Positions 1-10,337 of a stretch of 64,000 nt of DNA are shown piece after piece. Origin of the DNA: Callorhinus ursinus (Eukaryota > Chordata > Mammalia > Carnivora > Otariidae); NCBI RefSeq assembly GCF_003265705.1, contig NW_020312785.1:128817665-128881664 (forward strand), in the 5' to 3' direction. Position 1 is the first letter of the stretch, and each line of letters opens with the position of its first letter. The notes below the pieces were generated by a model. The model was not told where the DNA came from. It ran no database searches and was given only the letters and a program-made list of their open reading frames with translations. A program made the translations under genes and the position numbers.

Positions 1-299
1 GCAGCTACTCACTGGCAAGCACATTAAGCCAATCAGAGTAGATGCTGAGATTAGATGGATGTTTTTGCAGGATCTGATTCATAGGTGAATACAAGGGGAC
101 CAAGAAGCAATTCATTTTGATGGTGCTGGGTCTTTCTGGTTCTTATATACTGTTGAAGCAAGCACCCAAAGCTCCCTTCCAAAACAAACCTTCTTATGGA
201 GAAAAGCTGCTTGAAGTAGAATCCAAATTGAGCAGGATGGGACAGTAGAGGAGGAGAAAGAAAAAAAGTTCAGATAAAAAGCAGGTGATGGCACAACGA

Positions 300-1140
300 C
301 ACAATAAAATATCACCTTAACACCTGTCAGAACAGCTAGTATCAAAAAAGAAAAGAAATAATCAGTGTTGGCAAGGATGTAGAGAAAAGGTAGTCCTTGT
401 GCACTGGTGATGAGAATGTAAGTTGGTGTAGCCACTGTGGAAAGCAGTATGGAGGTTCCTCGAACATTTAAAATAGAAATACCATGTAATCCAGTAATTC
501 TACTACTGGGTGTTTTACCAAAGAAAATGAAAACACTAATTTGATAAGATACATGCACCTCTGTGTTTATTGTAGCATTATTTACAAAAGCCAAAATATG
601 GAAGCAACCCACGTGTCTATTGGTTGGTGAATGAATAAAAAAGATGTGAGATATGTATATGGATATATATAAAAGTAGATGCATGTAATATTCCATTCTA
701 TATATATAATAGAGATTATGTATATATTGGAGATTATTATGCTAAGTGAAATAAGTCAGAGAAAAACAAATACCGTATGACTTCCCTTATATGTAGAATC
801 CAACAAACAAAACAAACAAACAAACAGAAATAGACCCATAAATACAGAGAACAAATTGGTGGTTGCCAGAGGGGAGTGGGGTAGGGGAGTGGGCAAAGTA
901 GATGAAGGAGAATTAGAGGAGGTACAGGCTTCCAGTTATGGACTGAATAAGTCATGGGGATGAAGGTACAGCACAGAGAACATAGTCAATGGTATTGCAA
1001 TAGTGTTGTATGGTGACAGATGGTAGCTACACTTGTGAGCATAGCATAATGTATAGAGTTATGAAATCACTGTGTTGTACACCTGAAACTAATGTAATAT
1101 TGTGTGTCAACTATACTCCAATAATATATATATATATAAA
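300..1140 (+). mobile_element. L1 3' fragment (L1MA-like), sense
   Basis: Holds the end of ORF2 and the 3' UTR of an older mammalian L1: CACCTGTCAGAACAGCTAG, then GGTTGCCAGAGGGGAG, CATGGGGATGAAGGTACAGC, and finally GTTGTACACCTGAAACTAAT before an A/T-rich tail. The reading frame is broken throughout. A (CAAA)n run sits inside it at about 803-826. The left edge is approximate. Confidence 0.8.
803..826 (+). repeat. (CAAA)n microsatellite
   Basis: Short imperfect CAAA array inside the L1 3' UTR, at a position where related L1 copies carry AAACAAAC-type sequence. Confidence 0.8.
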
Positions 1141-1242
1141 GCTCTTAAAAATGATAAACAATAGAAAATGCTTTCTTTTTGTAAGAAGGTTAGTATAAAT
1201 GACAAAGAGCAGTAAATGAGTAAATAGGTAAACAGATAAATA

Positions 1243-1446
1243 GGGGCGCCTGGGTGGCTCAGTCTTAAAGTTAAGCATCTGCCTTGGGCTCAGGTCATGA
1301 TCCCAGGGTCCTGGGATGGAGCCCTTATGGGGCTCCCTGCTCAGTGGGGAGCCTGCTTCTCCCTCTCCCTCTGCAGCTCCCCCTGCTTGTGCTCACTTTT
1401 TTTTTCTCTCTCTCTCAAATAAATAAATACAATCTTTAAAAAAACC
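1243..1446 (+). mobile_element. CAN-SINE (tRNA-Lys derived), sense
   Basis: Starts GGGGCGCCTGGGTGGCTCAG, with a CT-rich block, AAATAAATAAATAC and an A tail. Flanked by a 10-bp duplication CAGATAAATA (1233-1242 and 1447-1456). The tRNA-like A box (TGGCTCAGT) is followed by a small insertion, CTTAAAG. Confidence 0.93.
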
Positions 1447-1585
1447 CAGATAAATAAATAAAGCAGATGCTGACAACATAGGCAGTCCCACAAAGTGGAA
1501 GGCCATTTTTAAAAAATGACTTTTTGAAAACAAGAAGAGAGAGAATTCTAGAATCATGAAGTTGGAAAAACTATCCTAGGCTATT

Positions 1586-1793
1586 CTTTTCTTTTTTTTT
1601 TTTTTTAAGATTTCATTTATTTATTTGAGAGAGAGAGAATGAGAGATAGAGAGCATGAGAGGGAAGAGGGTTAGAGGGAGAAGCAGACTCCCTGCTGAGC
1701 AGGGAGTCCGATGTGGGACTCGATCCCGGGACTCCAGGATCATGACCTGAGCCGAAGGCAGTCGCTTAACCAACTGAGCCACCCAGGCGCCCC
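1586..1793 (-). mobile_element. CAN-SINE, antisense
   Basis: Reverse-complement SINE running from a poly-T tail to the head CCCAGGCGCCCC. Flanked by the perfect 11-bp duplication CCTAGGCTATT (1575-1585, 1794-1804). It faces the preceding sense SINE tail to tail across about 140 bp. Confidence 0.95.
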
Positions 1794-1804
1794 CCTAGGC
1801 TATT

Positions 1805-2626
1805 ATTTTCAAAGTACAGGAAAACTTATTTCATTGTTTTTTTAAAAAGGCAAAATAAAATTAAGCAAAGATTTTTAAGGAAAAAAATAATGTCCCAACA
1901 ATGAAAACATGCCCCCAAAAGTCTACAAAGTAGATGGAAACTATGAACTATTATTTTAAAGTGAAAAAAATGTTTAATGCTATAGCATAAGAAAGAAAAC
2001 ATAAATCAGAATTTGAAAAGATTGAAAAATCAATGGATTGGGGAAAAATTCATGAAGTACCATATTTAAGAAACTCAAGGATGGAAAACATGAACAACTG
2101 ATTTTCTCTCCAGCCAAACTTACCTTCAAGTATAACTGCCACAGATAAATAGTTATGAATATTCCAAGAATTGAAGTGTTGTTCTCATGAGCTCTTGCTG
2201 AAGAATCTACTAGAGAAGGTGTTTCAGACAAAAGCCCTCCCCGCACCCCCCAAAAAACAAAATGAAACAATTGGAGAGATTTCAGAGTAAGAGCTGGTGA
2301 AGTGCTGTTTCCTGGCACTAGGTGGTAGTCCATGTGACTCAGTTCTGGCCCCTGAGGTGGGGTGGGGGAAATACAAAGTACTTCCAGGCACCATCCACAT
2401 TCTCTTCACTAATTTGCCTGCTGGGTGCAAAGGGTCTTGCACAGTATTTCTTGACACCACTGGAAATCATATTATTTTTATTTCAGATATCTCAAAATAA
2501 TATCTATGCCTCACTGCTTCAAGATTACAATAATTATTGGATTCACTAGTTTAGATTAAATTTTGTCATCTGTAGCACCAAATTTTTAAATACTTTGACA
2601 ACCATATTTCAGTATATTTCTTTTGT
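1805..2626. other. Unassigned intron sequence
   Basis: No confident repeat or gene. The segment about 2143-2480 is less AT-rich (CTAGGTGGTAGTCCATGTGA region) and has the texture of an old LTR- or MER-type repeat, but I cannot name the family. Short overlapping frames here lack splice signals. Confidence 0.4.
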
Positions 2627-2642
2627 AATACTATGCATTTTA

Positions 2643-2823
2643 TTTTATTTTATTTAAAGATTTTATTTATTTATTTGAGAGAGGGAGAGCACAGCTGGGG
2701 AGAGAGGCAGAAGGAGAAATGGACTTCCCACTGGGCAGGGAGCCCAATGCAGGACTCAATCCCAGGACCCTGGGTCATGATCCTAAGGCAGACGCTTAAC
2801 TGACTGAGCCACCCAGGCACCCC
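2643..2823 (-). mobile_element. CAN-SINE, antisense, with (TTTTA)n tail
   Basis: Head CCCAGGCACCCC at the right, (ATTTT)n-like tail at the left. The duplication AATACTATGCATTTTA flanks it at 2627-2642 and 2824-2839. Confidence 0.93.
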
Positions 2824-2840
2824 AATACTATGCATTTTAT

Positions 2841-3480
2841 ATACTACATTTAAAAACATTATTCTGAGAAGAGGTCCATATGCTTCACCCAACTGCCAAA
2901 TGAGTCATGGAACAAAAAGAGATTAAGAACTTCTGATTTAAATGGAAAGAGATGGGGTCTCTAAATTAGTACGAACAGAGTGCCTTTAACCTACTCTGTC
3001 AGCATACACTGAAAATGGTTTGAGCAAGAAATAAACTTTTGTTGCATTTAAATGAAAACGGTAAAAGAAGGAAATTTTAAAAACTTATAATGGAGATAAG
3101 ATCTTACTTGATTTCAGTCAAATACTTTTATAGAAATGACTTTATAGTTTTTCTGAATGTTTCAGTAGCTTTCTGTTATTCAGAATCAATTTAACATGGT
3201 CTTCCCTGATTATCTCCAGGAGTCAAAAGAAACACCAACCTGTCTTCAGTTTTTGTGGTTGGGCAGACTAGGCCAGACTGAATATTTATGTTACATTTCT
3301 GAGCCACACAGTGATTCTGGTTTTTACTTTACAATGTAAGTCTGGTTCAAAGTGCTCTTTCGACTGTGTGGATATCAGACAGAAGTAAGTCCATTTCTGT
3401 ACATTTTAGCACATTTTTTATAGTCTTCTATCACAAAAAAAAAAAATGCCTCATGAGATTATGATCTAATTGTAGTTATG
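2841..3480. other. Unassigned intron sequence
   Basis: AT-rich single-copy-looking sequence with an A12 run near 3435. No gene, repeat or regulatory element could be supported. Confidence 0.4.
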
Positions 3481-3489
3481 AACTTTATT

Positions 3490-3645
3490 ACTGAAGGGCA
3501 CTTGAGAGGGTATCTAACCTACCATCCTCATCTTTGTAAGAGTAAACTGAGGACCAGAAAAGTTTCGATTTGTACATGGTCAGATTTACCGATGGTCACA
3601 CAACCACGGTGGCAGTCTCGGCTCAAACTGTGCTGTTTCCACACA
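3490..3645 (-). mobile_element. Probable MIR fragment, antisense
   Basis: Carries the order AGTAAACTGAGGACCAGAAA, GGTCACACAACCACGG, GGCAGTCTCGGCTCAAAC, which matches the antisense MIR core (ACTGAGGCTCAGAGA ... GTCACACAGC ... GGGATTCGAACC) loosely. Confidence 0.5.
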
Positions 3646-3699
3646 CGTGTTGCTAACATTGTGCTAAACCTCAGTCCTTCCATCACCCTTCCTTCTCTC

Positions 3700-5010
3700 C
3701 TACTGCCTTCCTGTCACAACAGAAGTTTCGATGCTTCTGTCTGTGATTTCATCCTCACTCTTGCCTGCGTACTTTGTATTCCATCCCCTCTTGCCTCCTC
3801 TTCAAGCCACATTCCTTTCTGCCCCTTCCCATCCAGACTTCCGGAAAGAGAAATACATTGTCTCTCTTTTAATCTCTTTTATTGTGCATTCCTTCCATAA
3901 TCCACAACCCACAATGCCAGACATTTCACTTAAACTGCTCTTCTCAAAGTCACAAACATCAGTTTTCACTGAAACTGATGGACCATTCTCAGTGTTATTT
4001 TCTCTGTCATTCTGCAGTATGTTACACTGTTGACTTCTTTTTTTCCCCTTCAAGTGCTTTCCTCTCTCAGGCTCTGTAATACCATGCTCTCCTGACTTCT
4101 TTCCTCATTTGGTTCCTCATCTTAGGCCATACTTTTAAATGTCTGTGAGTGTTTCTCATAAGAACATCCTCCTAATGTCTCCCTGTTTTCACTGCTGGTT
4201 TTCTCGTAACCTGATGTACTCCTGGGGCTCTGAAGACGCACTGCGTACTGTTTTCTCACAAATCTAATCTGCAACAGCTCTTTCACCTACTAAATTTCGT
4301 ACTTGGCTGGGCATCGGCACCTGGACGTCCTATAGGCCCTTCAAATTCAGCATGTTCCTTTTGTGTCTTGGCTCCAGAATTCAGACTTCTTTCCAGGCCA
4401 CTGACCACCATCATCTTCTACCTTGAGTACTGTATAGCCTCCTAACTGGTCTTATGTCCCCAATCTCAGCCCCTTCCTCACTGCTGTCAGAGTGGTCTTT
4501 CTAAAATGAAAATATGTTCATATTCACTTCTCTTTCTAAAAGCTGTTCGTGATTCCATTGCCCTCAGGGTAAGTCCGGTGTAGCACTGCATCAAAGGTGC
4601 TTTCGTGATCTGGCCCTGCTTACCTTTCCTGCCTCAGCCTTTGCCATATAGCACCATACAGTGCCTAGTTTTCTGCAGGAAACTCCTCTTGTCTGTTGCC
4701 TCCTGCACTTTGCCTATGCTCTTCCCCTCCCTGCCTTTCCTTCCACTCTCCCCTATTCTTGGATAACTTCTTTGAATCTCTCAGATCTCATCTCTCAAAA
4801 GCTGGTTGAGGAACCTTTTCTCTCTGCTTCCATAAGCACTCTGTACTTATTCCTATGACACAGCATTTATCATAGTCCATTGTAATTGTTCCTTACCATG
4901 TCTGTCTTCTCCCCTTATTTGGTAAGACTCAAGGAGAGCAACTGTGTCTTAACACCATGCCCCCAGGATCTAGCATTGCATTTTCTTTTAATGGATGAAT
5001 TAATATACCC
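3700..5010 (+). mobile_element. L2 LINE, long sense copy including reverse-transcriptase remnant
   Basis: The 3' end is typical L2: TTTGCCTATGCTCTTCCCCT, then CTCAGATCTCATCTCTC, CATTTATCATAGTCC and CAACTGTGTCTTAACACC. Upstream, ACCTGGACGTCCTATAGGCC followed by TTCAAATTCAGCATGTTCC corresponds to the L2 segment encoding the region after the RT active site, and AAAGTCACAAACATC to TACACTGTTGACTTC resembles the LDLSAAFDTVDH region. About 1.3 kb is unusually long for such an old element. Coding capacity is lost. Confidence 0.72.
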
Positions 5011-5077
5011 TTGGTTATAATAAAGACATTTTATTTTCTTCACTGCAATGGAACTAAAGCTAGGCTACAACTAGCCT

Positions 5078-5113
5078 TTGGGATCCACACCATATTTGGG
5101 ATCCATACCTTAT
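5078..5113. repeat. 18-bp tandem duplication
   Basis: TTGGGATCCACACCATAT is followed immediately by TTGGGATCCATACCTTAT: two units with two mismatches. Confidence 0.85.
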
Positions 5114-5284
5114 TGGTGAGACTTCAGCCCTCTGAAAAACTAGATAATTATATAAGCTCTCTTGGATCTTTGAAATAAATAAAATAGTCCTTTTCCAGTC
5201 TAGTGAGTTGTAGTAAGGAAACACAGATTTTCCAAAGTGTTAAATGTTTGAAAAGAACCTTACCTTCCAGTAATTCTGTGAGAA

Positions 5285-5481
5285 GGGCGCCTGGGTGGCT
5301 CAGTTGGTTAAGCGACTGCCTTCGGCTCAGGTCATGATCCTGGAGTCCCGGGATCGAGTCCCGCATCGGGTGCCCTGCTGAGCAGGGAGTCTGCTTCTCC
5401 CTCTGACCCTCTTCCTTCTCGTGCTATCTCTCATTCTCTCTCTCTCAAACAAATAAATAAAATCTTAAAAAATAATAATAA
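5285..5481 (+). mobile_element. CAN-SINE, sense
   Basis: GGGCGCCTGGGTGGCTCAG head lacking one or two 5' G, variant GTTGGTTAAGCGACTGCC, and an AATAATAAT tail. Flanked by the perfect 14-bp duplication TAATTCTGTGAGAA (5271-5284, 5482-5495). Confidence 0.95.
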
Positions 5482-5495
5482 TAATTCTGTGAGAA

Positions 5496-8189
5496 TTCCT
5501 AGGAAAATTTTCCAAGTTCTCCTTTTTTCCCTTTAGAGCCTGGGAGAAGATTTTCTTTCTTTCTTAAGTCTGTGTGTGTAATTCTTTTCTTTACCTCATG
5601 CATCTGGTTACAGTGACTTTGAATTAATTATAATGAATAAATGAGAAACAAAAGAATCAAATGACCTTTATTATCCAAATACATCTGTACTTAAACGTTG
5701 CCTAAGAACAGGTGGCTAAACCTCAGAAGACCCACAAATTTATCTGGTGAGCAAATTGTGAATATAAAACATTATCTCACTATTTTTTGTTTTCTAGATG
5801 TAATGCCTAAAATTCCAGTTAACATAGTTGTTAATTATCCAATCACTGAGACAAATAGCTTTTAAATCTACCTTTGTTACTTACATGCAGAGGAACATAG
5901 CATTTTAATGTTCATGAATGCTGTCAATGAGTTTAAAGAAGGGTAGTCATACACTTAAAAACCTCTCTAACACAACCCAGTGTAGGTATTCTATAGATGT
6001 TCTCTTTCACCTTCTTGGTGACCACCCGGGACTTGGGTTCTCTTGCTCAGTGTCTTTTTCTCTGTTTGGCCCTTTTCTGGTCCGCACCAGCCTCTGGTCT
6101 CTTCTTCCCATAAGTTTCCTTCTTAGGAGTAACCCTGTGATGATTATCTTTGTTTCCTTGCCTTTACATTATCATCATGGGTAGGTATATTTTTATCTGG
6201 TCATCACTGCTTTGCTCAGAGAACTGATGTTTTTCAAGCTCTCTTGATATCTGTTAGAGTATCAGGAAGGCCAGTCAAACCCAGCAGGATCTCATCTAGA
6301 TTTTTCTGTTCTTGGTATGCTTCTTAGTTTCACTGTTCCTACTCCCTGAAAGTAAGCATTCTCAGAGCTTCTGTCTCTGAAACCATTTTTCTAAGTGAAG
6401 TCCTTTAGCAACATTGTTAGGAAGAGTAATAACCCATTCTCTTTTCAGTTCTCCCTTAATATATTTCTCTTGGTCTCTATTTGTAACTTCATTATAGTTA
6501 AATTGAATAAAATGAATTTCTTAAAATTCTAATCAATAAATCAAAACTTAAATCAGTTAGGGTTTATGTTGGAGCAGGAACCTGCCAAGATATGAGTTTG
6601 AGCTTTCTCAAGAGTTTATTTTTAAAGCGTGATTAACCATGAAAGGGAAACAGATCTCAATTGTTTTGTGCTGGATTTTTTCAGTTAGACATGCAACTCT
6701 CTTTGAAATCCATGTGAGCCAAGTTTACAAACATAGTAGCAGGTCTTTAATATTTTCCTGGCATTGAGACTATTCTAGTAAAAGGAAGAACACATTTATA
6801 TATGTTTATTCTAAGAGAAATATGCTTATATGTGATAATATCATAACTACCAAAACATAGACCCTTCTCCTCAACTTCTGCTTACCTTAATTGCTGTACA
6901 AGGCCACCAAGTTGGCAAGCTGAGCATTAGAGGTGAGCCTGTGAATACTTTTAATGTGTCTACAACAAATTGAGTCTTTTTGGACAAGCATGAGTTGATT
7001 TGTCCTTTGTCATCTAAATAAGAGTCTGAATTTAAACTTAGAGGATTACTTTCTCTGTTTGACTTTTTGGGCTTTCAAAATGAACTGCCAACCGAAGCAA
7101 AAGCATGGAATACCCAAGGATTCCCATTCACTATGTGAGTTGTCATCTATTTATAGTATTTGAAGTTCACATGCTTCTTCTTTCCCTTTCCATATTGTTT
7201 TCTGCATTCCCTAAATGACCCAGCAAACAGATTTTCTTTGTAAAGTAGATTTTTGTTCCTTTTCCAACATATTTTTTTCGATATTGGTTTGTTTTTCTGT
7301 CTGCTACCTGGTGGGATTATTACCTGTCTCTGAGGTTCTTGTTTGTTGCTGTTGTTTTTGAAATTTAAGAAATAGTGTTGGTGTTTCGACAGTTCAAATA
7401 TTTTCTTAATACTGATAGTGCTTCTGTGGGCAAAGACATTGAATTATATTTATTATACTTGATACTGTAAGGTTTATGAAACTGGCAGTAGAAAACCACT
7501 AAAAGATACTGACCCACAATTTAAATTTAATGACTCTAAATCATTTGATTTTTCATTCTGCTGTGTTCAATGTTAAATAAACTTTTGTCAAAATACATCC
7601 ATGTATACTATAAAAGCTGCTACCTACACCATACCTAAAGTTATAGGAATAATCAAATTGGAATGTTCTGACATTAACTGGTAAGTTCCTGAGTTTATTA
7701 TTTCCAACTGTGTTGATTTAACTCTGGAAGTTTGTGTGTTGTTAAATTCCTTATTATTTCTTTTACTAAAAATATTTTCTGTCTTTAGTGCAGCTGAAGA
7801 GGTGTACTCTTTAACAAAGTTGTAATTTAAGAAATTACATTGTGAATATATAGCATGCTCTGGTCCTAAACAGTGTAATTGTGTTTGCAGTGAATAAATT
7901 GTTAACCTAAAATAGAAAGAACTCTTACATGGATTAGGATAGTTTTTCTTGATATTTCACAAATCCTTAGCCAGCTATGAACATACAACTGAATACGATT
8001 ACAGTTCACAGAGAAAACAGTCTATCATGTGCTAATATATTTTTAGGAACTTTTACATGATTGTTTTTGGAGTGGGAAAATACAACTTATAGAAGTAGAT
8101 AAATTCCATAAAGTAATACCTAAATGTTCCATGTATGTGTTTTAGGTTTTGTTTTGTTTTGTTTTTAAAAATAATTTGGAATCACTGCC
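5496..8189. other. Unassigned intron sequence, low repeat content
   Basis: About 2.7 kb without a recognisable SINE or L1, the longest such block before the exon. Open frames are short and lack coding character. It could include conserved noncoding sequence, but this cannot be judged without alignment. Confidence 0.4.
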
Positions 8190-8400
8190 TTTACCAAACT
8201 TATTTTATTGCTCCCCATTAGTCCTCACCGTTAGACAAACTGTATGTTTATTTGCTTAGTGTTATCTTCTCATAAATTCCATGCACATAAGAATTTGGTT
8301 TTGTTTGATGCTAAATCTGCATTACCTATGTGACTGACACATAGAAGGAGCTTAGAATATATTTGTTGAATACATGAATAAATAAACAAGTAAATTTGTT
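8190..8400 (+). mobile_element. L2 3' end, sense
   Basis: ATAAATTCCATGCACATAAG, then GACTGACACATAGAAGGAGC and ATATTTGTTGAATACATGAA match the terminal L2 pattern (GTAAGCTCC ... CACATAGTAGG ... TTTGTTGAATGAATG). Confidence 0.65.
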
Positions 8401-8535
8401 TCATTTACATCATTTTTTCTTTTTATTTAACATTTTAAGCATTTCTTTATGTTATTAAAGAGTAAAACACCTTTTTTAAGAAATCATGGTATGCTAAAGC
8501 AATTAAATGTAAATCAAATCTGATGGAGGTGTTTT

Positions 8536-8688
8536 AGTTACTGGGGGAGGGCAGAAGGAGAGAGAATCTTAAGCAGACTCCCTGCTGAGCACAGAGCCAG
8601 AAGCGGGCTCCATCCCAGGACCCTGAGATCATGACCTGAGCCGAAACCAAGAGTTGACCGCTTAACCAACTGTGCCACCCAGGCGCCC
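8536..8688 (-). mobile_element. CAN-SINE, antisense, older copy lacking its tail
   Basis: From AGCAGACTCCCTGCTGAGC through AACCAAGAGTTGACCGC to CCACCCAGGCGCCCC. The inserted AAACCAAGAG segment marks an older SINEC subfamily. No poly-T tail remains on the left, and no clear duplication is seen. Confidence 0.85.
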
Positions 8689-9900
8689 CTGCTCTGCTTT
8701 TTACATATTAAAGAATACATTTTATCTAAACAAAATTAGATTTTATATTCATCAGGGCTTGAACTGGAATAGGACAAGAAAATTCAATTCTGCTAGCTTT
8801 TAAAAATATAATAGTAAATTGTAAGTCTATTCTGTCACATTTTAGTGGTCTCAGACCTAGTTTTTACTCCTACTCTCTTACCTTTCTTTTATCTCCTACT
8901 GCCTTGTTTCTCTCTTTTTGCTTTTCTTCCTTCTTCTCATATATATATTTATATATGCCCAAGAGTAAGTGAGAGGATAAATGGTCAAATGTGCAGGTAT
9001 CCTGGAGTGACTAACTGTTGCTCAGTCAATCCCGCTTCTTTCTCACGTCTCTCAGACATTCTCCTTATCAGTTTCCATTCTTATCAAAACAGACATTTAA
9101 TGGGCAGGTATAACAAGGAAAGTTTGAGACTAAAATATTAAAAAGTAGCTTTACTGTCTGTTAGTAGTTATATTGGAGCTATGGTGCTGTCAGCGATGCA
9201 TTCTCCCCTGCTTACTTACAGGAGGTTACAGGAATGGGTATCTGCACAGTTTTGATAAGTCACCATTGAGCAAATCTTAACTATTTCTAGGGGGGTTGTA
9301 TCATTTCTCTTGAATTCAACTGACATATTTGCTTCAAACAAAATCTTGAATGACACAGCCTATCTATAGTCTTTGGATAAAGGGGAGATGGGTTTGGGAA
9401 GGTACTTTGGGTTCCTAAAATGTCATGATCTCATTCACTGGAAAGTAGCCATTGGCATCCCAGCTAACTTTTCTTTTACTGTATATCCACTTTCATTGAG
9501 CTTAGTAACATGGATAAATAACTAATATACCATGGAGGGGTTTTGAGGGTCTGGGGAGCAAAATATCAAGCAACAGAATTCATACACTTAGAGCACATCT
9601 AGTTGAAATATCCCCACGCTCACCTCTCCCTATGCCTCTCCTCCCCAGAAAGCAAGTAATTTTAATGTTGATATTTTACTGATATTTTTGGTGAGTGATT
9701 AATAGAACTAGAATGTAGCTAATGGAAAGCATTTGGCAGTATTTGGGGGAAACTTCCATGTAGAGAGATGAGTAGTCATATATTTAACATTTAAAACTTA
9801 AACATATTGTGCAAAATGAACATTTGTACGTATAGAAGTTTTTTTTTAAAGGAAACTCAAGAAAGACATTGCTTTTGTCATTTGGCGTGTCAGTTTTTAG
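8689..9900. other. Unassigned intron sequence
   Basis: No repeat or gene recognised. Contains a pyrimidine-rich stretch around 8870-8940 and a short TATATATATTTATATATG run near 8940. Confidence 0.4.
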
Positions 9901-9915
9901 ATTAACTTTTTTTTT

Positions 9916-10017
9916 AAATATGGAACGCCTCACGAATTTGTGTGTCATCATTGTGCAGAGGCCATGCTAATCGCTGTATAGTTCCAATTTTAGTATATGT
10001 GCTGCCAGAGTGAGCAC
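9916..10017 (-). pseudogene. U6 spliceosomal snRNA retropseudogene
   Basis: Read on the minus strand it begins GTGCTCACTCTGGCAGCAC, continues ATATACTAAAATTGGAAC, then GATTAGCATGGCC and ends AATTCGTGAGGCGTTCCATA with a run of T. This is the whole U6 snRNA. Relative to the functional gene it has substitutions in the 5' stem, a 3-base loss just before GATTAGCATGG, and an altered segment in GCACAATGATGACAC where the functional gene has GCGCAAGGATGACAC. The 10-bp duplication ATTAACTTTT flanks it (9901-9910, 10020-10029), as expected for L1-mediated retroposition. No upstream TATA or PSE was recognised, so it is very probably not transcribed. Confidence 0.95.
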
Positions 10018-10115
10018 AAATTAACTTTTCTTTTGGAATAACTTTAGATTTACAGCAAAGTTGCAAAGATAGTACCAAATATTTCTATAACACCTCACTT
10101 TCTCTACTTAAATTT
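10018..10115 (-). mobile_element. Old L1 3' fragment, antisense
   Basis: TTTAGATTTACAGCAAAGTT followed by GCAAAGATAGTACC is typical of an antisense L1M 3' end. The U6 copy inserted at or next to its edge. Confidence 0.5.
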
Positions 10116-10337
10116 TTGTTTTATTACAAGCGTAGGTCAAAGATAATGTGGGTTTGATTCTAGACCACTGTAGTAAAGCAAATATCATAACAGAGTGAGT
10201 CAAATTAATTTTTTAATTTCCTAGTGCATATACAAGTAATGTTTACACTGTGCTATAGCCTATTAAGTGTGCAATAACATGTCTAAAAAAACAATGTACA
10301 TACCTTAATTAAAAGATACTTTATTGCTTAAAAAATG

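Noticed and set aside
3478..4079. Overlapping + frames of 65-140 codons
   Set aside because: They lie on a MIR and an L2 copy, are not in the L2 reading frame throughout, and lack splice sites.
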